Positions 27,347 through 37,648 of a DNA stretch of 64,000 nucleotides are shown in pieces. The notes beneath the pieces were generated by a model, which had not been told where the DNA came from, made no database searches, and saw only the letters and a program-made list of their open reading frames with translations. The first letter of the stretch is position 1. Every line of letters starts with the position of its first letter. This DNA is from Methylophaga pinxianii (lineage in GTDB: Bacteria; Pseudomonadota; Gammaproteobacteria; Nitrosococcales; Methylophagaceae), in the NCBI RefSeq assembly GCF_020447225.1, contig NZ_JAJAEO010000189.1, forward strand, positions 62,001 to 126,000, written 5' to 3'. The position numbers and the translations under genes were made by a program.

Positions 27347-27537
27347 GCCTGCCTGTTTCAGGGTCTGTATAACAATCTTAGCTCCGGTTCTTAAGGGGTT
27401 ATGATTGAAATTGAGGCGATTATGAAAGCGAACAGGCTCTGACACACCGATTATTTCCCTCAGTGACCCCAATAATGCTGTCAAAGTCTGACGGTATTTT
27501 TTTGTGCGTCTATAAATTTGTTGAATGGAGTTTTATT

Positions 27538-27951
27538 GTGAATACGCAACCTGACATTATCATTTCTGAACTCGATTACGAGCGTATCGACAACTTGCTA
27601 CACGCTTCTGCTGGAATCCCAGCCAATATCCGGGCGGCTTTGGAAACCGAGTTGGAACGCGCTGAACTGGTTGCACCACAACAGATTCCAGCAAATGTTG
27701 TCACAATGAATTCAACTGTTAAATTCTCCGTTATCTCAAGTGGGATAACTTTTACGTTGAAATTGGTCTATCCGAAGGATATGGATGATTCAGGAAACAC
27801 CATTTCTATTTTAGCTCCGGTTGGCAGTGCCATGCTGGGCTTGAAGGAAGGTGATGAAATCAGTTGGCCCGATGGTAATGGCGGGATATTGCAGGTCAGA
27901 ATCGAATCTATAGAATATCAACCGGAGCGTGCAGGTGAATTTCACCGATAA
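27538..27951 (+). CDS. rnk: Rnk, regulator of nucleoside diphosphate kinase
   Basis: A 137-residue Gre-fold protein. The N-terminal helix pair (IIISELDYERIDNLL) and C-terminal FKBP-like Gre domain (VKFSVISSGITFTLKLVYP, ISILAPVGSAMLGLKEGDEI) match Rnk, which binds RNA polymerase and affects NDP kinase levels. The GTG at 27538 is preferred: TGGAG is eight bases upstream, and the protein then begins, as in the family, just before the IIISELD block. The in-frame ATG at 27463 would add a 25-residue non-conserved tail. The stop overlaps the open frame of the next gene, whose real start is 28 bases on. Confidence 0.92.
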   Translation: MNTQPDIIISELDYERIDNLLHASAGIPANIRAALETELERAELVAPQQIPANVVTMNSTVKFSVISSGITFTLKLVYPKDMDDSGNTISILAPVGSAMLGLKEGDEISWPDGNGGILQVRIESIEYQPERAGEFHR

Positions 27952-27979
27952 CTCCGATCAAATGCGTCTGGAGTTCAAT

Positions 27980-29026
27980 ATGCTTAAAAAGTGGTTGGTC
28001 CTAGTGTCGATTGTGTTTTTTAGTGCATGTAGTCCCGAGCAATCTGATAAGCAGCGTTTGATTATTGAAGGCTTCCCAGTCAGCTACAGTGGCACATTGC
28101 CCTGTGCTGACTGTCCAGGCATTAATTATCGGCTCAATTTATTTGCTGATCACAGCTATTATCTGCAATTACATTACCTGGAATCTGGCGATAATTCGAC
28201 GTTTTACCAGCTGGGTCAATGGCAGCAACATACTGATCAGCTTAGGCTGCTTTCAGATGATCCGCAGCAAACAGCCTTTCAGATAGAGAAAGATGGCAAT
28301 ATCCGATTACTGGATCAGGAGTATGTGTCAATTAACACCTCACTGAACTATGAGTTGCAACGAGATGACACCTTTCAGGCGGTATATCCGGTCATGCAAT
28401 TTCATGGCATGTATAGTTACATGGCCGATAGCGGAATTTTTTCTGAATGCCTGACTGGGCAACGTTGGTTTGTCGCACAGGAAGCAGACAATGCTGCGCT
28501 TGAATCGCTGTATCTTGAATATGCAGAAGAGACGAACCAAGCCTTATTGGTAGAAGCGACCGGTTATATTGAACCACGTGCCAATAGTGACACGGGCGTG
28601 ATGCAGCCTACTTTGATCGTCACCCAAGCCGATGATATTTGGCCAGGGGAAACCTGCGGTAAATTAGGCTATAACGAAAACCTGCTTAATACCTATTGGA
28701 AGCTGACCCGGTTGAATGATGAACCTATCGAGGTGTATGAGCAGCAAAGAGAGCCTTCACTTATTTTGGCCAGTGAGGAAAACCGCCTGTCTGGATCCGA
28801 TGGTTGCAATCGGATTATGGGGGGCTATCAACTTAGAGAAGATAAACTTAAATTCAACCGGATTGCCAGCACCATGATGGCCTGCCCTCAAGGAATGGAA
28901 ACTGCACAAGCATTACATTTCATGCTGGAAAAAGTCCGCTACTGGCAAATTGAAGGTCAGCACCTTGAACTGGCCGATGTAGATGGAAATGTGATGGCTC
29001 GATTCGAAGCGGTACACCTGCAATAG
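27980..29026 (+). CDS. Lipoprotein with NlpE-like and META (HslJ-like) domains
   Basis: A 348-residue lipoprotein. The signal peptide ends at FSAC. Residues about 30-130 are NlpE-like (YSGTLPCADCPGINYRLNLF), with the CxxC pair that in NlpE relates to copper and redox sensing. A middle segment of about 100 residues follows. The C-terminal 110 residues are a META/HslJ domain (NTYWKLTRLNDEPI, LSGSDGCNRIMGGY, IASTMMACPQGME). TGGAG precedes the ATG at 27980. A role in envelope stress or metal sensing is an inference from the domains. Confidence 0.87.
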   Translation: MLKKWLVLVSIVFFSACSPEQSDKQRLIIEGFPVSYSGTLPCADCPGINYRLNLFADHSYYLQLHYLESGDNSTFYQLGQWQQHTDQLRLLSDDPQQTAFQIEKDGNIRLLDQEYVSINTSLNYELQRDDTFQAVYPVMQFHGMYSYMADSGIFSECLTGQRWFVAQEADNAALESLYLEYAEETNQALLVEATGYIEPRANSDTGVMQPTLIVTQADDIWPGETCGKLGYNENLLNTYWKLTRLNDEPIEVYEQQREPSLILASEENRLSGSDGCNRIMGGYQLREDKLKFNRIASTMMACPQGMETAQALHFMLEKVRYWQIEGQHLELADVDGNVMARFEAVHLQ

Positions 29027-29028
29027 CC

Positions 29029-29268
29029 ATGCAATTGATTTTTCGTGCATCAAATATACTTGAAGCCCATATTCTCGCAGGATTGCTGGATACACACGGT
29101 ATTGAATCCCATGTAGCAGGGCATTACCTGCAAGGCGCAGTAGGTGACCTCCCCGCCAGTGATTTTGCGCATGTTTTTGTGAGCAATGAAGATGCTGAAG
29201 CTGCTAAAAAACTCATCAGCGATTATGAAGATGGCAAATTTGCCGATGACGGCACTCGCAGCGATTAG
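29029..29268 (+). CDS. DUF2007 putative signal-transducing protein
   Basis: A 79-residue ferredoxin-like fold protein of the DUF2007 family: MQLIFRASNILEAHILAGLL, then GIESHVAG, and FAHVFVSNEDAEAAKKLI. Members resemble PII-like small regulators, but no partner is known. It starts two bases after the NlpE/META lipoprotein stop, so is co-transcribed with it. It is convergent with ribF, whose stop codon abuts its own. Confidence 0.87.
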   Translation: MQLIFRASNILEAHILAGLLDTHGIESHVAGHYLQGAVGDLPASDFAHVFVSNEDAEAAKKLISDYEDGKFADDGTRSD

Positions 29269-30201
29269 CTAAGCAGCAAAATAGTTCTTTGCTTGCGCTG
29301 AATCAATATGAATCTGCTCAATAAGCTGTTCCAGATTGGCAAATTTATGTTCATCGCGGAGTTTTTTCAGAAAGTATACCTGGACATGTTCTCCGTAAAT
29401 ATCACGTTGAAAATCAAAAAGGTGGACTTCCAGTAACGCCTTATCACTTCCTGAAATAGTGGGCCTCACGCCAATATTGGCTACCCCGTTCACGGGTTCT
29501 TCATCTATGCCGTATAGTTGGACTGCATACACCCCATTCAGTGGCACTTTTGCCCGATGCAAATGGATATTGGCAGTGGGATAGCCCATTTTGCGACCAC
29601 GTTTATCGCCATGTGCTACGCGACCACTCATCCGGTATGGGCGGCCTAATAATTTTTCGGCTATTGCCAAATCCCCATCCTGCAAAGCTTCACGAATACG
29701 AGTACTGCTAACCCGCATATTATCGATGGCAAAAGTATGCATATTGACCACCTGAAAGCCATGTAATTTGCCAAACTGCTGTAATAAGGCAAAATCACCT
29801 TGTCTATCTTTGCCAAAGCGGAAATCATCTCCAACGACGAGATAGCGCACATTCAATCCTTCCACCAATAATTTTTGAATAAAGGTTTCGGCTTGCATTT
29901 CCGCTAGTTGACGATTAAAACGTAAAACACAGAGTTTTTCGATTGAATAAGCCCGAAGTGCCTCCACTTTTTCTCGAAATCGCGACAACCGGGCTGGCGC
30001 TTTTTCCGGCACAAAGTATTCAAACGGCTGTGGTTCAAAAGTAATGACTATGGCAGGCAAGTTAAGCATATCCGCTTTCATGGCCAGTTGATTCAGCACA
30101 GCCTGATGTCCCAGATGTACGCCATCAAAATTACCGATTGTGGCGACACATCCTTCAGCGGGATCTGGCAAATTGTATAAGCCGCGGATGATTTTCGGCA
30201 T
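29269..30201 (-). CDS. ribF: RibF, riboflavin kinase / FAD synthetase
   Basis: A 310-residue bifunctional enzyme making FMN and FAD. The N-terminal adenylyltransferase half has CVATIGNFDGVHLGHQAVL and RVSSTRIREAL (ISSTxIR block). The C-terminal kinase half has GDKRGRKMGYPTANIHL and VNGVANIGVRPT. The ATG at 30201 gives the family's usual opening (MPKIIRGLYNLP). An upstream in-frame start at 30231 would add ten atypical residues, and no ribosome site decides between them. The gene is divergent from xseB across about 125 bases. Confidence 0.96.
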   Translation of the reverse strand: MPKIIRGLYNLPDPAEGCVATIGNFDGVHLGHQAVLNQLAMKADMLNLPAIVITFEPQPFEYFVPEKAPARLSRFREKVEALRAYSIEKLCVLRFNRQLAEMQAETFIQKLLVEGLNVRYLVVGDDFRFGKDRQGDFALLQQFGKLHGFQVVNMHTFAIDNMRVSSTRIREALQDGDLAIAEKLLGRPYRMSGRVAHGDKRGRKMGYPTANIHLHRAKVPLNGVYAVQLYGIDEEPVNGVANIGVRPTISGSDKALLEVHLFDFQRDIYGEHVQVYFLKKLRDEHKFANLEQLIEQIHIDSAQAKNYFAA

Positions 30202-30326
30202 GAACAGTTTCAGTGTAAAAGTAAAACGCAACAGACTAACGGGAAATTAGCAAACATTCCAGCGGGCACGTCAGCTTCGATTAACTTATAATGTGCCGTT
30301 AACGCGAGATTTGTACAGAGGCCTAT

Positions 30327-30572
30327 ATGGTGGCAAAACGCAAAAAACTTGATTATGAGGCGGCAGTCAGTGAACTTGAATCACTGGTAGAGCGCCTGGA
30401 AAAAGGTGATATCAGCCTTGAAGAGTCATTAAAACTCTACGAACGTGGCGTATTACTTACCCGTGATTGTCAGGAAGCCTTACAAGCTGCGGAACAAAAA
30501 GTACAAATGTTATTACAACAATCCGGCCAGTCTGACCTAGTGGATTTTGATCCAGATTCCGAGGCATCGTGA
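30327..30572 (+). CDS. xseB: Exodeoxyribonuclease VII small subunit
   Basis: An 81-residue XseB. The block DYEAAVSELESLVERLEKGD followed by SLEESLKLYERGV is the family signature of the two-helix protein that coats the XseA large subunit. XseA is not in the window. The last codons overlap the ispA start (GTGA), the common xseB-ispA-dxs arrangement of gammaproteobacteria. Confidence 0.96.
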   Translation: MVAKRKKLDYEAAVSELESLVERLEKGDISLEESLKLYERGVLLTRDCQEALQAAEQKVQMLLQQSGQSDLVDFDPDSEAS

Positions 30573-31465
30573 TACAACCCTTTTCACTTTTTGACTGGAT
30601 GCCAGTGCATCAGCAACGTATTAGTCTGGCCTTGCAACAACAATTACCCGACCCGAATGCAGTCGCGGCCGCCAGGTTAGCTGAAGCCATGCACTATGCC
30701 ACATTAAATGGCGGAAAACGGCTGAGAGCCATGCTGGTTTACGCAACCGGAGAGGCTTTCAATGCCGACCTTGAAGCACTGGATGCAGCAGCCTGCGCTG
30801 TCGAGATGATTCATGCCTATTCACTGGTGCACGATGATATGCCCATGATGGATGATGATGATTTGCGGCGTGGTAAACCGACTTGCCACAAAGCCTATGA
30901 TGAAGCTACGGCGCTTTTAGTCGGTGATGCGTTGCAAAGTCAGGCTTTTGAATGTCTAACGAATAACGATTTACCTGCCACTCAGCAAATCGCCATGGTG
31001 AAATGTTTAGCGCAAGCTTCTGGAGTCATGGGTATGGCGGGCGGTCAAGCCATCGACCTCGCCTCAGTCGGAAAGCAACTGAATCAATCGAATCTCCAAT
31101 CCATGCATTTATTGAAAACCGGGGCGTTAATTAAAGCGAGTGTGCTTTTGGGGGCTTATTGCAGCTCAAATTACCAGCCTGCCGACTTGAAACATCTGAG
31201 TGATTATGCAGATGCTATTGGTTTGGCATTTCAAGTACAGGATGATGTGTTGGATGTGATTGCTGATACTGCTACATTAGGTAAACAACAAGGTGCGGAT
31301 ATTGCTCGTAATAAACCCACCTACCCGGCATTGATTGGGCTTGAAGCCGCGCAACAGAAAGCGCAATTGCTGGTTAATAATGCATTGGATGCACTGAATA
31401 ATCTGCAAAATCAATGTTTAGCTCTGCGGGCACTGGCAACATTTGTCGTGCAACGATCCTTTTAA
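30569..31465 (+). CDS. ispA: Farnesyl diphosphate synthase
   Basis: A 298-residue trans-prenyltransferase joining isopentenyl and geranyl diphosphates. The first Asp-rich motif is HDDMPMMDDDDLRRGKPT and the second QVQDDVLDV. GGKRLRAMLVY binds the diphosphate. Short chain-length residues before the first motif (AYSLV) fit a farnesyl synthase. The start is GTG at 30569, overlapping the xseB stop, so it is translationally coupled. dxs follows after 15 bases. Confidence 0.95.
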   Translation: MIQPFSLFDWMPVHQQRISLALQQQLPDPNAVAAARLAEAMHYATLNGGKRLRAMLVYATGEAFNADLEALDAAACAVEMIHAYSLVHDDMPMMDDDDLRRGKPTCHKAYDEATALLVGDALQSQAFECLTNNDLPATQQIAMVKCLAQASGVMGMAGGQAIDLASVGKQLNQSNLQSMHLLKTGALIKASVLLGAYCSSNYQPADLKHLSDYADAIGLAFQVQDDVLDVIADTATLGKQQGADIARNKPTYPALIGLEAAQQKAQLLVNNALDALNNLQNQCLALRALATFVVQRSF

Positions 31466-31480
31466 TCACGCTGATTTAAC

Positions 31481-33301
31481 ATGACAAGCCTACTTGCGCA
31501 AATCGACTCTCCCGCCCAATTACGTCAATTAGAACGTAAGCAATTGGATCAATTAGCCGTTGAGATCCGAGAACTGATCATCGACAAAATTCAACAAACC
31601 GGCGGGCATATTTCTTCAAATTTAGGTGTTGTTGAACTCACTCTTGCTTTGCATTATGTGTTTAACACGCCGGAAGATAGGTTGGTTTGGGATGTCGGCC
31701 ACCAGAGTTATGCACATAAAATATTGACCGGGCGTCGGGATCAGTTACATACCATGCGTCAGCCCGGCGGGCTGTCCGGTTTTCCCAAGCGTACCGAGAG
31801 CGACTATGACAGTTTTGGTGTAGGGCACTCCAGTACCTCTATCAGTGCCGCTTTAGGTATGTCGATTGCCGCTCGTGCCAGTGGAGAATCACGGCGGTCA
31901 GTTGCCATTATTGGTGATGGCGCTCTGACTGCTGGTCAAGCCTATGAAGCCTTGGCTCATGCCGGTGATTTGAATGCGGATTTGTTGGTCGTGCTCAATG
32001 ATAACGAGATGTCGATCTCCAAAAATGTCGGTGGCATGGCTAATTATCTGGCCAGATTACTCTCTGGCCGTTTCTATCGTTCAGCGCGGGAAAGCAGTAA
32101 GAAAATGCTGGAAAAAATTCCGCCCGCCTGGGAGTTTGCCAGACGAACTGAAGAGCATGTCAAGGGCATGATGGTGCCCGGCACGTTATTTGAAGAAATG
32201 GGTTTCAATTATATTGGCCCGATTGATGGACATGATCTGGATACGCTGATTACGACCTTAAGTAATCTGCGAAACAGTAAAGGTGCTCAATTCCTGCATA
32301 TTGTCACCAAAAAAGGCAAAGGTTTTGAACCCGCTGAACAGCAGCCCTGCAAATATCATGGTGTCAGTCCGGCCAACAGTAAAAAATCCGGACCAACATT
32401 TACTCAGGTGTTCAGCCAGTGGTTGTGTGATATGGGAACAGCTTCTGAGGATCTCATTGCGATTACACCGGCCATGTGTGAAGGTTCCGGGCTGAACGCT
32501 TTTGCCGAACGTTTTCCTGAGCGTTATTTTGATGTGGGTATCGCCGAGCAACATGCTGTGACATTAGCGGCAGGCATGGCTTGTGAAGGCAAAAAACCTG
32601 TTGTTGCAATTTATTCCACCTTTTTGCAGCGCGCTTATGATCAATTGATTCATGATGTGGCATTACAAAACCTGCCAGTGTTGTTTGCGATTGATCGGGC
32701 GGGTTTGGTGGGCGCTGATGGCGCCACACACGCCGGAAGTTTTGACTTAAGTTATTTGCGTTGCATTCCCAATATGCTGATTATGACACCCAGTGATGAA
32801 AATGAATGTCGACAAATGCTGACGACCGGTTTCCATCATAACGGTCCTGCCGCCGTTCGCTATCCTCGTGGTTGCGGTAATGGCACAGCAATTGAGCCAC
32901 AACTCGATAGCCTGCCGATTTGCAAGGCACAAACCTGCCGTACAGGTAAAAAAACTGCCATTCTGGCTTTTGGCACTCTGTTACATGCGGCACTGGATGC
33001 TGCAGAACAGGTTGATGCCACGGTGGTCAATATGCGCTACGTCAAGCCCCTGGACACAACTCTGCTTGACCAGATTGCTGCAGATCATGAATTGATTATT
33101 ACCATTGAAGAAAATGCGGTCATGGGCGGCGCTGGTAGTGCCGTGAATGAGTATTTTCAGCAGCAAGGTGTACCGGTTAATTTGCGTATGATGGGACTGC
33201 CTGATCGCTTTATTGATCATGGTGATCATGGGCCAATGCTGAGTGCTTGCGGTTTGGATGCAAGTGGTATTATCGATTCCATCAATCGTTATTTTGCGTA
33301 A
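31481..33301 (+). CDS. dxs: 1-Deoxy-D-xylulose-5-phosphate synthase
   Basis: A 606-residue thiamine-diphosphate enzyme that opens the MEP isoprenoid pathway by condensing pyruvate and glyceraldehyde 3-phosphate. It shows [19 protein letters not shown], the ThDP-binding [14 protein letters not shown] with LNDNEMSIS, and the transketolase-like [16 protein letters not shown]. It is slightly shorter than E. coli Dxs (620). It forms an operon with xseB and ispA, supplying precursors for the IspA reaction. Confidence 0.97.
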   Translation: MTSLLAQIDSPAQLRQLERKQLDQLAVEIRELIIDKIQQTGGHISSNLGVVELTLALHYVFNTPEDRLVWDVGHQSYAHKILTGRRDQLHTMRQPGGLSGFPKRTESDYDSFGVGHSSTSISAALGMSIAARASGESRRSVAIIGDGALTAGQAYEALAHAGDLNADLLVVLNDNEMSISKNVGGMANYLARLLSGRFYRSARESSKKMLEKIPPAWEFARRTEEHVKGMMVPGTLFEEMGFNYIGPIDGHDLDTLITTLSNLRNSKGAQFLHIVTKKGKGFEPAEQQPCKYHGVSPANSKKSGPTFTQVFSQWLCDMGTASEDLIAITPAMCEGSGLNAFAERFPERYFDVGIAEQHAVTLAAGMACEGKKPVVAIYSTFLQRAYDQLIHDVALQNLPVLFAIDRAGLVGADGATHAGSFDLSYLRCIPNMLIMTPSDENECRQMLTTGFHHNGPAAVRYPRGCGNGTAIEPQLDSLPICKAQTCRTGKKTAILAFGTLLHAALDAAEQVDATVVNMRYVKPLDTTLLDQIAADHELIITIEENAVMGGAGSAVNEYFQQQGVPVNLRMMGLPDRFIDHGDHGPMLSACGLDASGIIDSINRYFA

Positions 33302-33348
33302 TAATGGCCTGTTCGATAGGCTAATTCCTGAGTATAATAGTCAACATT

Positions 33349-33729
33349 ATGAGCGCCACCTATACCTTAAAAATTCTGGCTGATTTTGCCTCTGCACACA
33401 CCCTCAGGGATTACCCTGGAGATTGCCGGCGGATGCATGGTCACAACTGGAAACTTGAAGTCGAAGTCACTGCCTCAGCGCTTAACCAGCATGGCATGGG
33501 CATGGATTTTAAAACCATTAAGACGGCAACTCGTGAGTTAGCCAAAACACTGGATCATCGTTATTTGAATGATATTCCTCCGTTCGATGAAATTAATCCT
33601 ACGGCTGAAAATATCGCCCAGTTTTTTTACCAGCGCCTTAGCAATACGCTAAACACCGATACAGCCAGAGTCTCTGGTGTCACGGTATGGGAAACCGACC
33701 GTGCCTGTGTCAAATATAGTGAGGATTAA
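33349..33729 (+). CDS. queD: QueD, 6-carboxytetrahydropterin synthase
   Basis: A 126-residue PTPS-fold enzyme. The motif [13 protein letters not shown] (CxxxHGH) distinguishes QueD from the PTPS-III folate type. Other zinc and active-site parts are [12 protein letters not shown] near the start and LDHRYLND. It converts dihydroneopterin triphosphate to carboxytetrahydropterin in queuosine (7-deazaguanine) synthesis. folE2, which makes its substrate, begins 8 bases downstream. A promoter is expected in the 47-base gap after dxs (TATAAT-like TATAATAG at about 33333). Confidence 0.93.
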   Translation: MSATYTLKILADFASAHTLRDYPGDCRRMHGHNWKLEVEVTASALNQHGMGMDFKTIKTATRELAKTLDHRYLNDIPPFDEINPTAENIAQFFYQRLSNTLNTDTARVSGVTVWETDRACVKYSED

Positions 33730-33737
33730 CCCCAATC

Positions 33738-34547
33738 ATGACTGAACAAAACAAGCCAGTGGCAGCAGCGGAAATAGAAGACGTACAGAACATTAAAGAC
33801 AAACGTCATATTGCGATTGATAAAGTCGGCATTAAAGATATTCGTCATCCTGTTGTCGTGAGTGACCGCACCACAGGCGAACAGCACACTGTGGCTAACT
33901 TCAATATGTATGTAAACCTGCCGCATCAGTTCAAAGGCACGCATATGTCACGTTTTGTTGAGATTCTCAATCAGCATGAGCGTGAGATTACCGTTAAATC
34001 ATTTCATACCATGTTAGGCGAAATGACTGAACGTCTTGATGCGGAGTCTGGTTACATTGAAATGAGCTTCCCATATTTCGTCAATAAAGAAGCACCAATT
34101 TCAAAAGTCCGTAGTCTGATGGATTATCAAGTCAGCTTTATCGGCGAGATTATTGGTAAAAAAACCTGTATGACTGTCAAGGTTATTGTACCGGTCACCA
34201 GTTTGTGCCCATGTTCAAAGAATATTTCGGATTATGGTGCTCACAACCAACGCTCGCATGTGACATTAACTGTGAAAACGGACAGCTTTATCTGGATAGA
34301 AGATTTAATTGATTTGGTTGAAGATGAAGCGTCCTGCCAGATTTATGGTCTCTTAAAGCGTCCTGATGAAAAATATGTCACCGAGCATGCTTATGACAAC
34401 CCTAAGTTTGTTGAAGACATGGTGCGCGATGTAGCTGCTCGTCTTAATGCAGATGATCGTATTAAGGCTTACACCGTTGAATCAGAAAACTTTGAATCGA
34501 TTCATAACCATTCTGCTTATGCTCTGATTACCAAAGGATTTGATTGA
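33738..34547 (+). CDS. folE2: FolE2, zinc-independent type GTP cyclohydrolase I
   Basis: A 269-residue type IB GTP cyclohydrolase (COG1469). It makes dihydroneopterin triphosphate for folate and queuosine. Family blocks are [40 protein letters not shown] (the conserved Cys in SLCPCSK) and [13 protein letters not shown]. FolE2 can use metals other than zinc and is often Zur-regulated, though I saw no Zur box here. It pairs with queD in one operon and ends with a strong terminator. Confidence 0.96.
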   Translation: MTEQNKPVAAAEIEDVQNIKDKRHIAIDKVGIKDIRHPVVVSDRTTGEQHTVANFNMYVNLPHQFKGTHMSRFVEILNQHEREITVKSFHTMLGEMTERLDAESGYIEMSFPYFVNKEAPISKVRSLMDYQVSFIGEIIGKKTCMTVKVIVPVTSLCPCSKNISDYGAHNQRSHVTLTVKTDSFIWIEDLIDLVEDEASCQIYGLLKRPDEKYVTEHAYDNPKFVEDMVRDVAARLNADDRIKAYTVESENFESIHNHSAYALITKGFD

Positions 34548-34565
34548 TACGCGAGTGCGTAAACC

Positions 34566-34596
34566 AAAAGCCCGGCTTCATGACCGGGCTTTTTTA
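34566..34596. terminator. Terminator after folE2
   Basis: Arms AAAAGCCCGG and CCGGGCTTTT enclose an 8-base loop, followed by more T. The A-run on the left makes it usable in both directions, serving folE2 and the convergent protease gene, whose stop codon lies at the right edge. Confidence 0.88.
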
Positions 34597-35241
34597 TTGG
34601 AATTTACGGCGTAAATCCAGCCGTTCTCCCTTCCGTTCCATATCAAAGGCCTCAAGAAAACTCATTCCCAGCAGGGCCCGCTGTGGTTCAGGACCATCAA
34701 TAACTACAGCGTCAACATTATTCAGCAGAATATCACCTAGCTGAACCGACTCCAGTTGAACACTGTAAGCCAGCTCCACTCCCGAGGCGGTTCTGACACC
34801 AATCTGGTTTGATTCAAGATAGTTCAACCCCAGACGTCTAGCCGTTTCTCCATTGACGGCAATAACTGAGGCACCTGTATCGACCATAAAATCCACAGTA
34901 AAACCATTGACCGATCCACTTGTCAGATACATACCATTGGTGGGCCATATACTGACAACCGGCATCTCGGCCGGAGCGGTGTAAATCCCCCCTACGCGAT
35001 TATTTAACTCAAACGTACCGCGTTTACCGGCAATATCCAATACTGCTTGATTACTGTTAGCGCTGATTAATGTCACACCTTCAGGAGTACGTTCACCAAC
35101 GGATAGAAAATGCTGTGTGTGATTGATTTCCAATACAGCATGATCGCGATACAGCCCCATAATATGGATCTGTAAATCCTCCGACCACGCGTTTACGGGA
35201 ATAACCAGTATAATGAACACAGAAATCGTGAATTTACGCAT
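34594..35241 (-). CDS. Exported retropepsin-like aspartic protease
   Basis: A 215-residue protein with a signal peptide (about 1-20). An N-terminal domain (LQIHIMGLYRDHAVLEI, LSVGERTPEGVTLISA) precedes a clan AA retropepsin domain with catalytic FMVDTGASVIAVN (Asp-Thr-Gly) and the later LLGMSFLEAFDMER. This matches the TIGR02281-type family of single-domain aspartic proteases, which work as dimers. It is probably periplasmic. Substrates are unknown. It lies between folE2 and mobAB, and is divergent from mobAB. Confidence 0.9.
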   Translation of the reverse strand: MRKFTISVFIILVIPVNAWSEDLQIHIMGLYRDHAVLEINHTQHFLSVGERTPEGVTLISANSNQAVLDIAGKRGTFELNNRVGGIYTAPAEMPVVSIWPTNGMYLTSGSVNGFTVDFMVDTGASVIAVNGETARRLGLNYLESNQIGVRTASGVELAYSVQLESVQLGDILLNNVDAVVIDGPEPQRALLGMSFLEAFDMERKGERLDLRRKFQ

Positions 35242-35280
35242 TGTACCTACTCAACAAAAAAGCCGTTAACTGCAAATAGC

Positions 35281-36396
35281 ATGACTGACTCATCTTACCC
35301 AACCGTAACTGGTGTCATCCTCGCTGGTGGCGAAGCGCGCCGTATGGGCGGTAATGACAAAGGGCTGATAACCTTCGGAAATAAGCCGCTGATTGCTCAT
35401 GTAATCAGTAACCTTGCTCCTCAGGTTGAGCAGTTGTTTATCAATGCCAATCGTAATATAGAGTGTTATCAAGAATTTGGCTATCCCGTTATAAGTGACT
35501 CATTTTCTGGTTTTCAAGGACCACTTGTTGGTATGTTGGCTGGTATGCGGGCTGCCAATACCGATTATATTCTGACAGTCCCCTGTGACAGTCCCGCGCC
35601 AAGTCCGCAACTCCGACAGCGTTTGCTGGAGAGTCTATTACGTTCTGGTAAAAAAATTGCCGTCGCCTTTGATGGCAAGCATATTCAACCAGTATTTGCA
35701 CTTATAGACTGTGAACTGGCAGAGGATTTAGAAGATTATTTGATGGTCGGTGAGCGAAAGGTTGACAGTTGGTTGACTCGGCACCCGATGATTGAAGTTG
35801 ATTTTTCCGATCAATCGGATCGTTTTAACAACTTTAATACTCCTGAAGATTTACATAGATTCGAGTACCAAACAGCTGTACCACTATTAGGAATCGCGGC
35901 ATTTAGTGGCACTGGCAAGACCACCCTGCTGACCCAGTTAATTCCCAAACTTAGTGCTTCCGGCCTAAGGGTGGCCGTAATCAAACATGCACATCACTTG
36001 TTTGACATTGATAAGCCCGGAAAAGATAGTTACCGAATTCGTGAAGCCGGTGCCAAGCAGATTATCGTTGCATCCAACCGTTTATTGGCGCTGATGCAAA
36101 CCAGTGACGACGATAAAACTGAGCCCGTATTAGCTGAATGTTTATCACGTCTGGAAAAACAAAAACTGGATCTCATTCTGGTAGAGGGTTTTAAACATGA
36201 AGCCATACCCAAACTGGAATTGCATCGTGCCAGTATTGGTGAGCCACTGCTCTACCCGGACGATCCGAATGTGATAGCGCTCGCAACTGATGATGTATCA
36301 ATTGCGACGTCCTCAATCCCTGTAATGGATCTCAATGATTTAGACACCATTTTGCAGTTCATCCTGACTTTTATTCGACAACATCACCATGACTGA
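35281..36396 (+). CDS. mobAB: MobA-MobB fusion, molybdenum cofactor guanylylation
   Basis: A 371-residue fusion. Residues 1-195 are MobA, the guanylyltransferase that attaches GMP to molybdopterin (VILAGGEARRMGGNDKGL; VPCDSPAPS). Residues 200-371 are the MobB GTPase (GIAAFSGTGKTTLLTQLIP P-loop; AVIKHAHHLFDIDKPGKDS; ILVEGFKHE). The genes are separate in E. coli. The product would supply bis-MGD for DMSO reductase-family enzymes such as formate dehydrogenases. It overlaps moeA by eight bases. Confidence 0.95.
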   Translation: MTDSSYPTVTGVILAGGEARRMGGNDKGLITFGNKPLIAHVISNLAPQVEQLFINANRNIECYQEFGYPVISDSFSGFQGPLVGMLAGMRAANTDYILTVPCDSPAPSPQLRQRLLESLLRSGKKIAVAFDGKHIQPVFALIDCELAEDLEDYLMVGERKVDSWLTRHPMIEVDFSDQSDRFNNFNTPEDLHRFEYQTAVPLLGIAAFSGTGKTTLLTQLIPKLSASGLRVAVIKHAHHLFDIDKPGKDSYRIREAGAKQIIVASNRLLALMQTSDDDKTEPVLAECLSRLEKQKLDLILVEGFKHEAIPKLELHRASIGEPLLYPDDPNVIALATDDVSIATSSIPVMDLNDLDTILQFILTFIRQHHHD

Positions 36397-37648
36397 ATTT
36401 ATTGCTCCACCAAGTTGTGCCACCGCTGAACCCTCAACGACACTAAAAGTGGATGAGGCCAGAAAGCGGATCTTGCAGCAAATAGATGCCATTGAAAACT
36501 GGCGGAAGGTCGCCCTTCGTGACGCCTTAGGACAGATTTTGCATGAAGATGTCATCGCCCCTTTATCCGTTCCCCCCCATGCCAACTCGGCGATGGATGG
36601 CTATGCCTTACGTGGAGAGGATCTGAAAAAGGAGTCTACTCAGTTAAAACTGGTCGGCAGTGCCTTTGCCGGGCGGCCGTTTGGAGAAATCGTTAATAGC
36701 GGGGAATGCGTCCGTATCATGACTGGCGGCATGATGCCGCAAGGTTGTAACACGGTGATCATGCAGGAACAGGCTGAGCTAAATCAGGATATTGTCACGT
36801 TACATGGTGAACATCATCCTGGTGACAATGTGCGCTTGGCTGGTGAAGATATTCAGGCCGGAACAGTCGTACTGAAAGCAGGACATCGACTGATTCCTGC
36901 TGATTTAGGGCTTTTGGCGTCTTTGGGATTTGCTGAGATTGCCGTTCGTCGACGGATCCGTGTGGCATTTTTCTCAACCGGTGATGAGCTGAAATCACTA
37001 GGAGAAGCGTTACAACCTGGTGATATTTATGACAGTAACCGTTACACGCTGTTTGCCATGCTGACCCGGCTTGATGCGGAAATAATGGATATGGGTGTGA
37101 TTAAAGACACGCCGGACGCTGTGCGTCATGCATTGTTACATGCTTCCAACGAAGCTGATGTTGTGATTACTTCTGGCGGTGTATCGGTTGGTGAGGCAGA
37201 CTACGTGAAAAAGTTGCTTGCTGAACTCGGTGAAGTGAATTTCTGGCGAATTGCCCTGAAACCAGGCAGACCTCTGGCATTTGGCAAAATTGGCAAAGCG
37301 CACTTTTTCGGTTTGCCCGGCAATCCGGTTGCAGTGATGGTGACATTTTATCAATTTGTGCAACCCGCATTACTTCAATTAGCTGGTGCAGCATATCAAC
37401 CACCGTTGTTATTGCAGGCGATTGCCGCTGAGAATATTCGTAAACGACCAGGCCGCTTTGAGTTTCAACGTGGACTTTTACGCAGTAATACCGCTAATCA
37501 ATTGGAAGTGACAATGACCGGCGAACAAGGCTCGGGGATTTTGCATTCCATGAGTCAAGCTAATTGTTTTATTTTACTGGATGAAGACTGTGATGGCGTT
37601 GTCGCTGGATCGTCTGTCACCGTACAACCCTTTGCAGGTTTGATCTAA
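36389..37648 (+). CDS. moeA: MoeA, molybdopterin molybdenumtransferase
   Basis: A 419-residue MoeA that inserts molybdate into adenylylated molybdopterin. Visible blocks are [48 protein letters not shown] and [14 protein letters not shown]. Length is close to E. coli MoeA (411). It starts within the mobAB end and its stop TAA shares a base with the ttcA ATG, so all three genes are translationally coupled. Confidence 0.97.
   Translation: MTEFIAPPSCATAEPSTTLKVDEARKRILQQIDAIENWRKVALRDALGQILHEDVIAPLSVPPHANSAMDGYALRGEDLKKESTQLKLVGSAFAGRPFGEIVNSGECVRIMTGGMMPQGCNTVIMQEQAELNQDIVTLHGEHHPGDNVRLAGEDIQAGTVVLKAGHRLIPADLGLLASLGFAEIAVRRRIRVAFFSTGDELKSLGEALQPGDIYDSNRYTLFAMLTRLDAEIMDMGVIKDTPDAVRHALLHASNEADVVITSGGVSVGEADYVKKLLAELGEVNFWRIALKPGRPLAFGKIGKAHFFGLPGNPVAVMVTFYQFVQPALLQLAGAAYQPPLLLQAIAAENIRKRPGRFEFQRGLLRSNTANQLEVTMTGEQGSGILHSMSQANCFILLDEDCDGVVAGSSVTVQPFAGLI

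Noticed and set aside
30199..30326. FMN riboswitch near ribF
   Set aside because: The leader of ribF is too short and shows no conserved riboswitch pairing that I can see; FMN riboswitches usually precede ribB/ribD rather than ribF.
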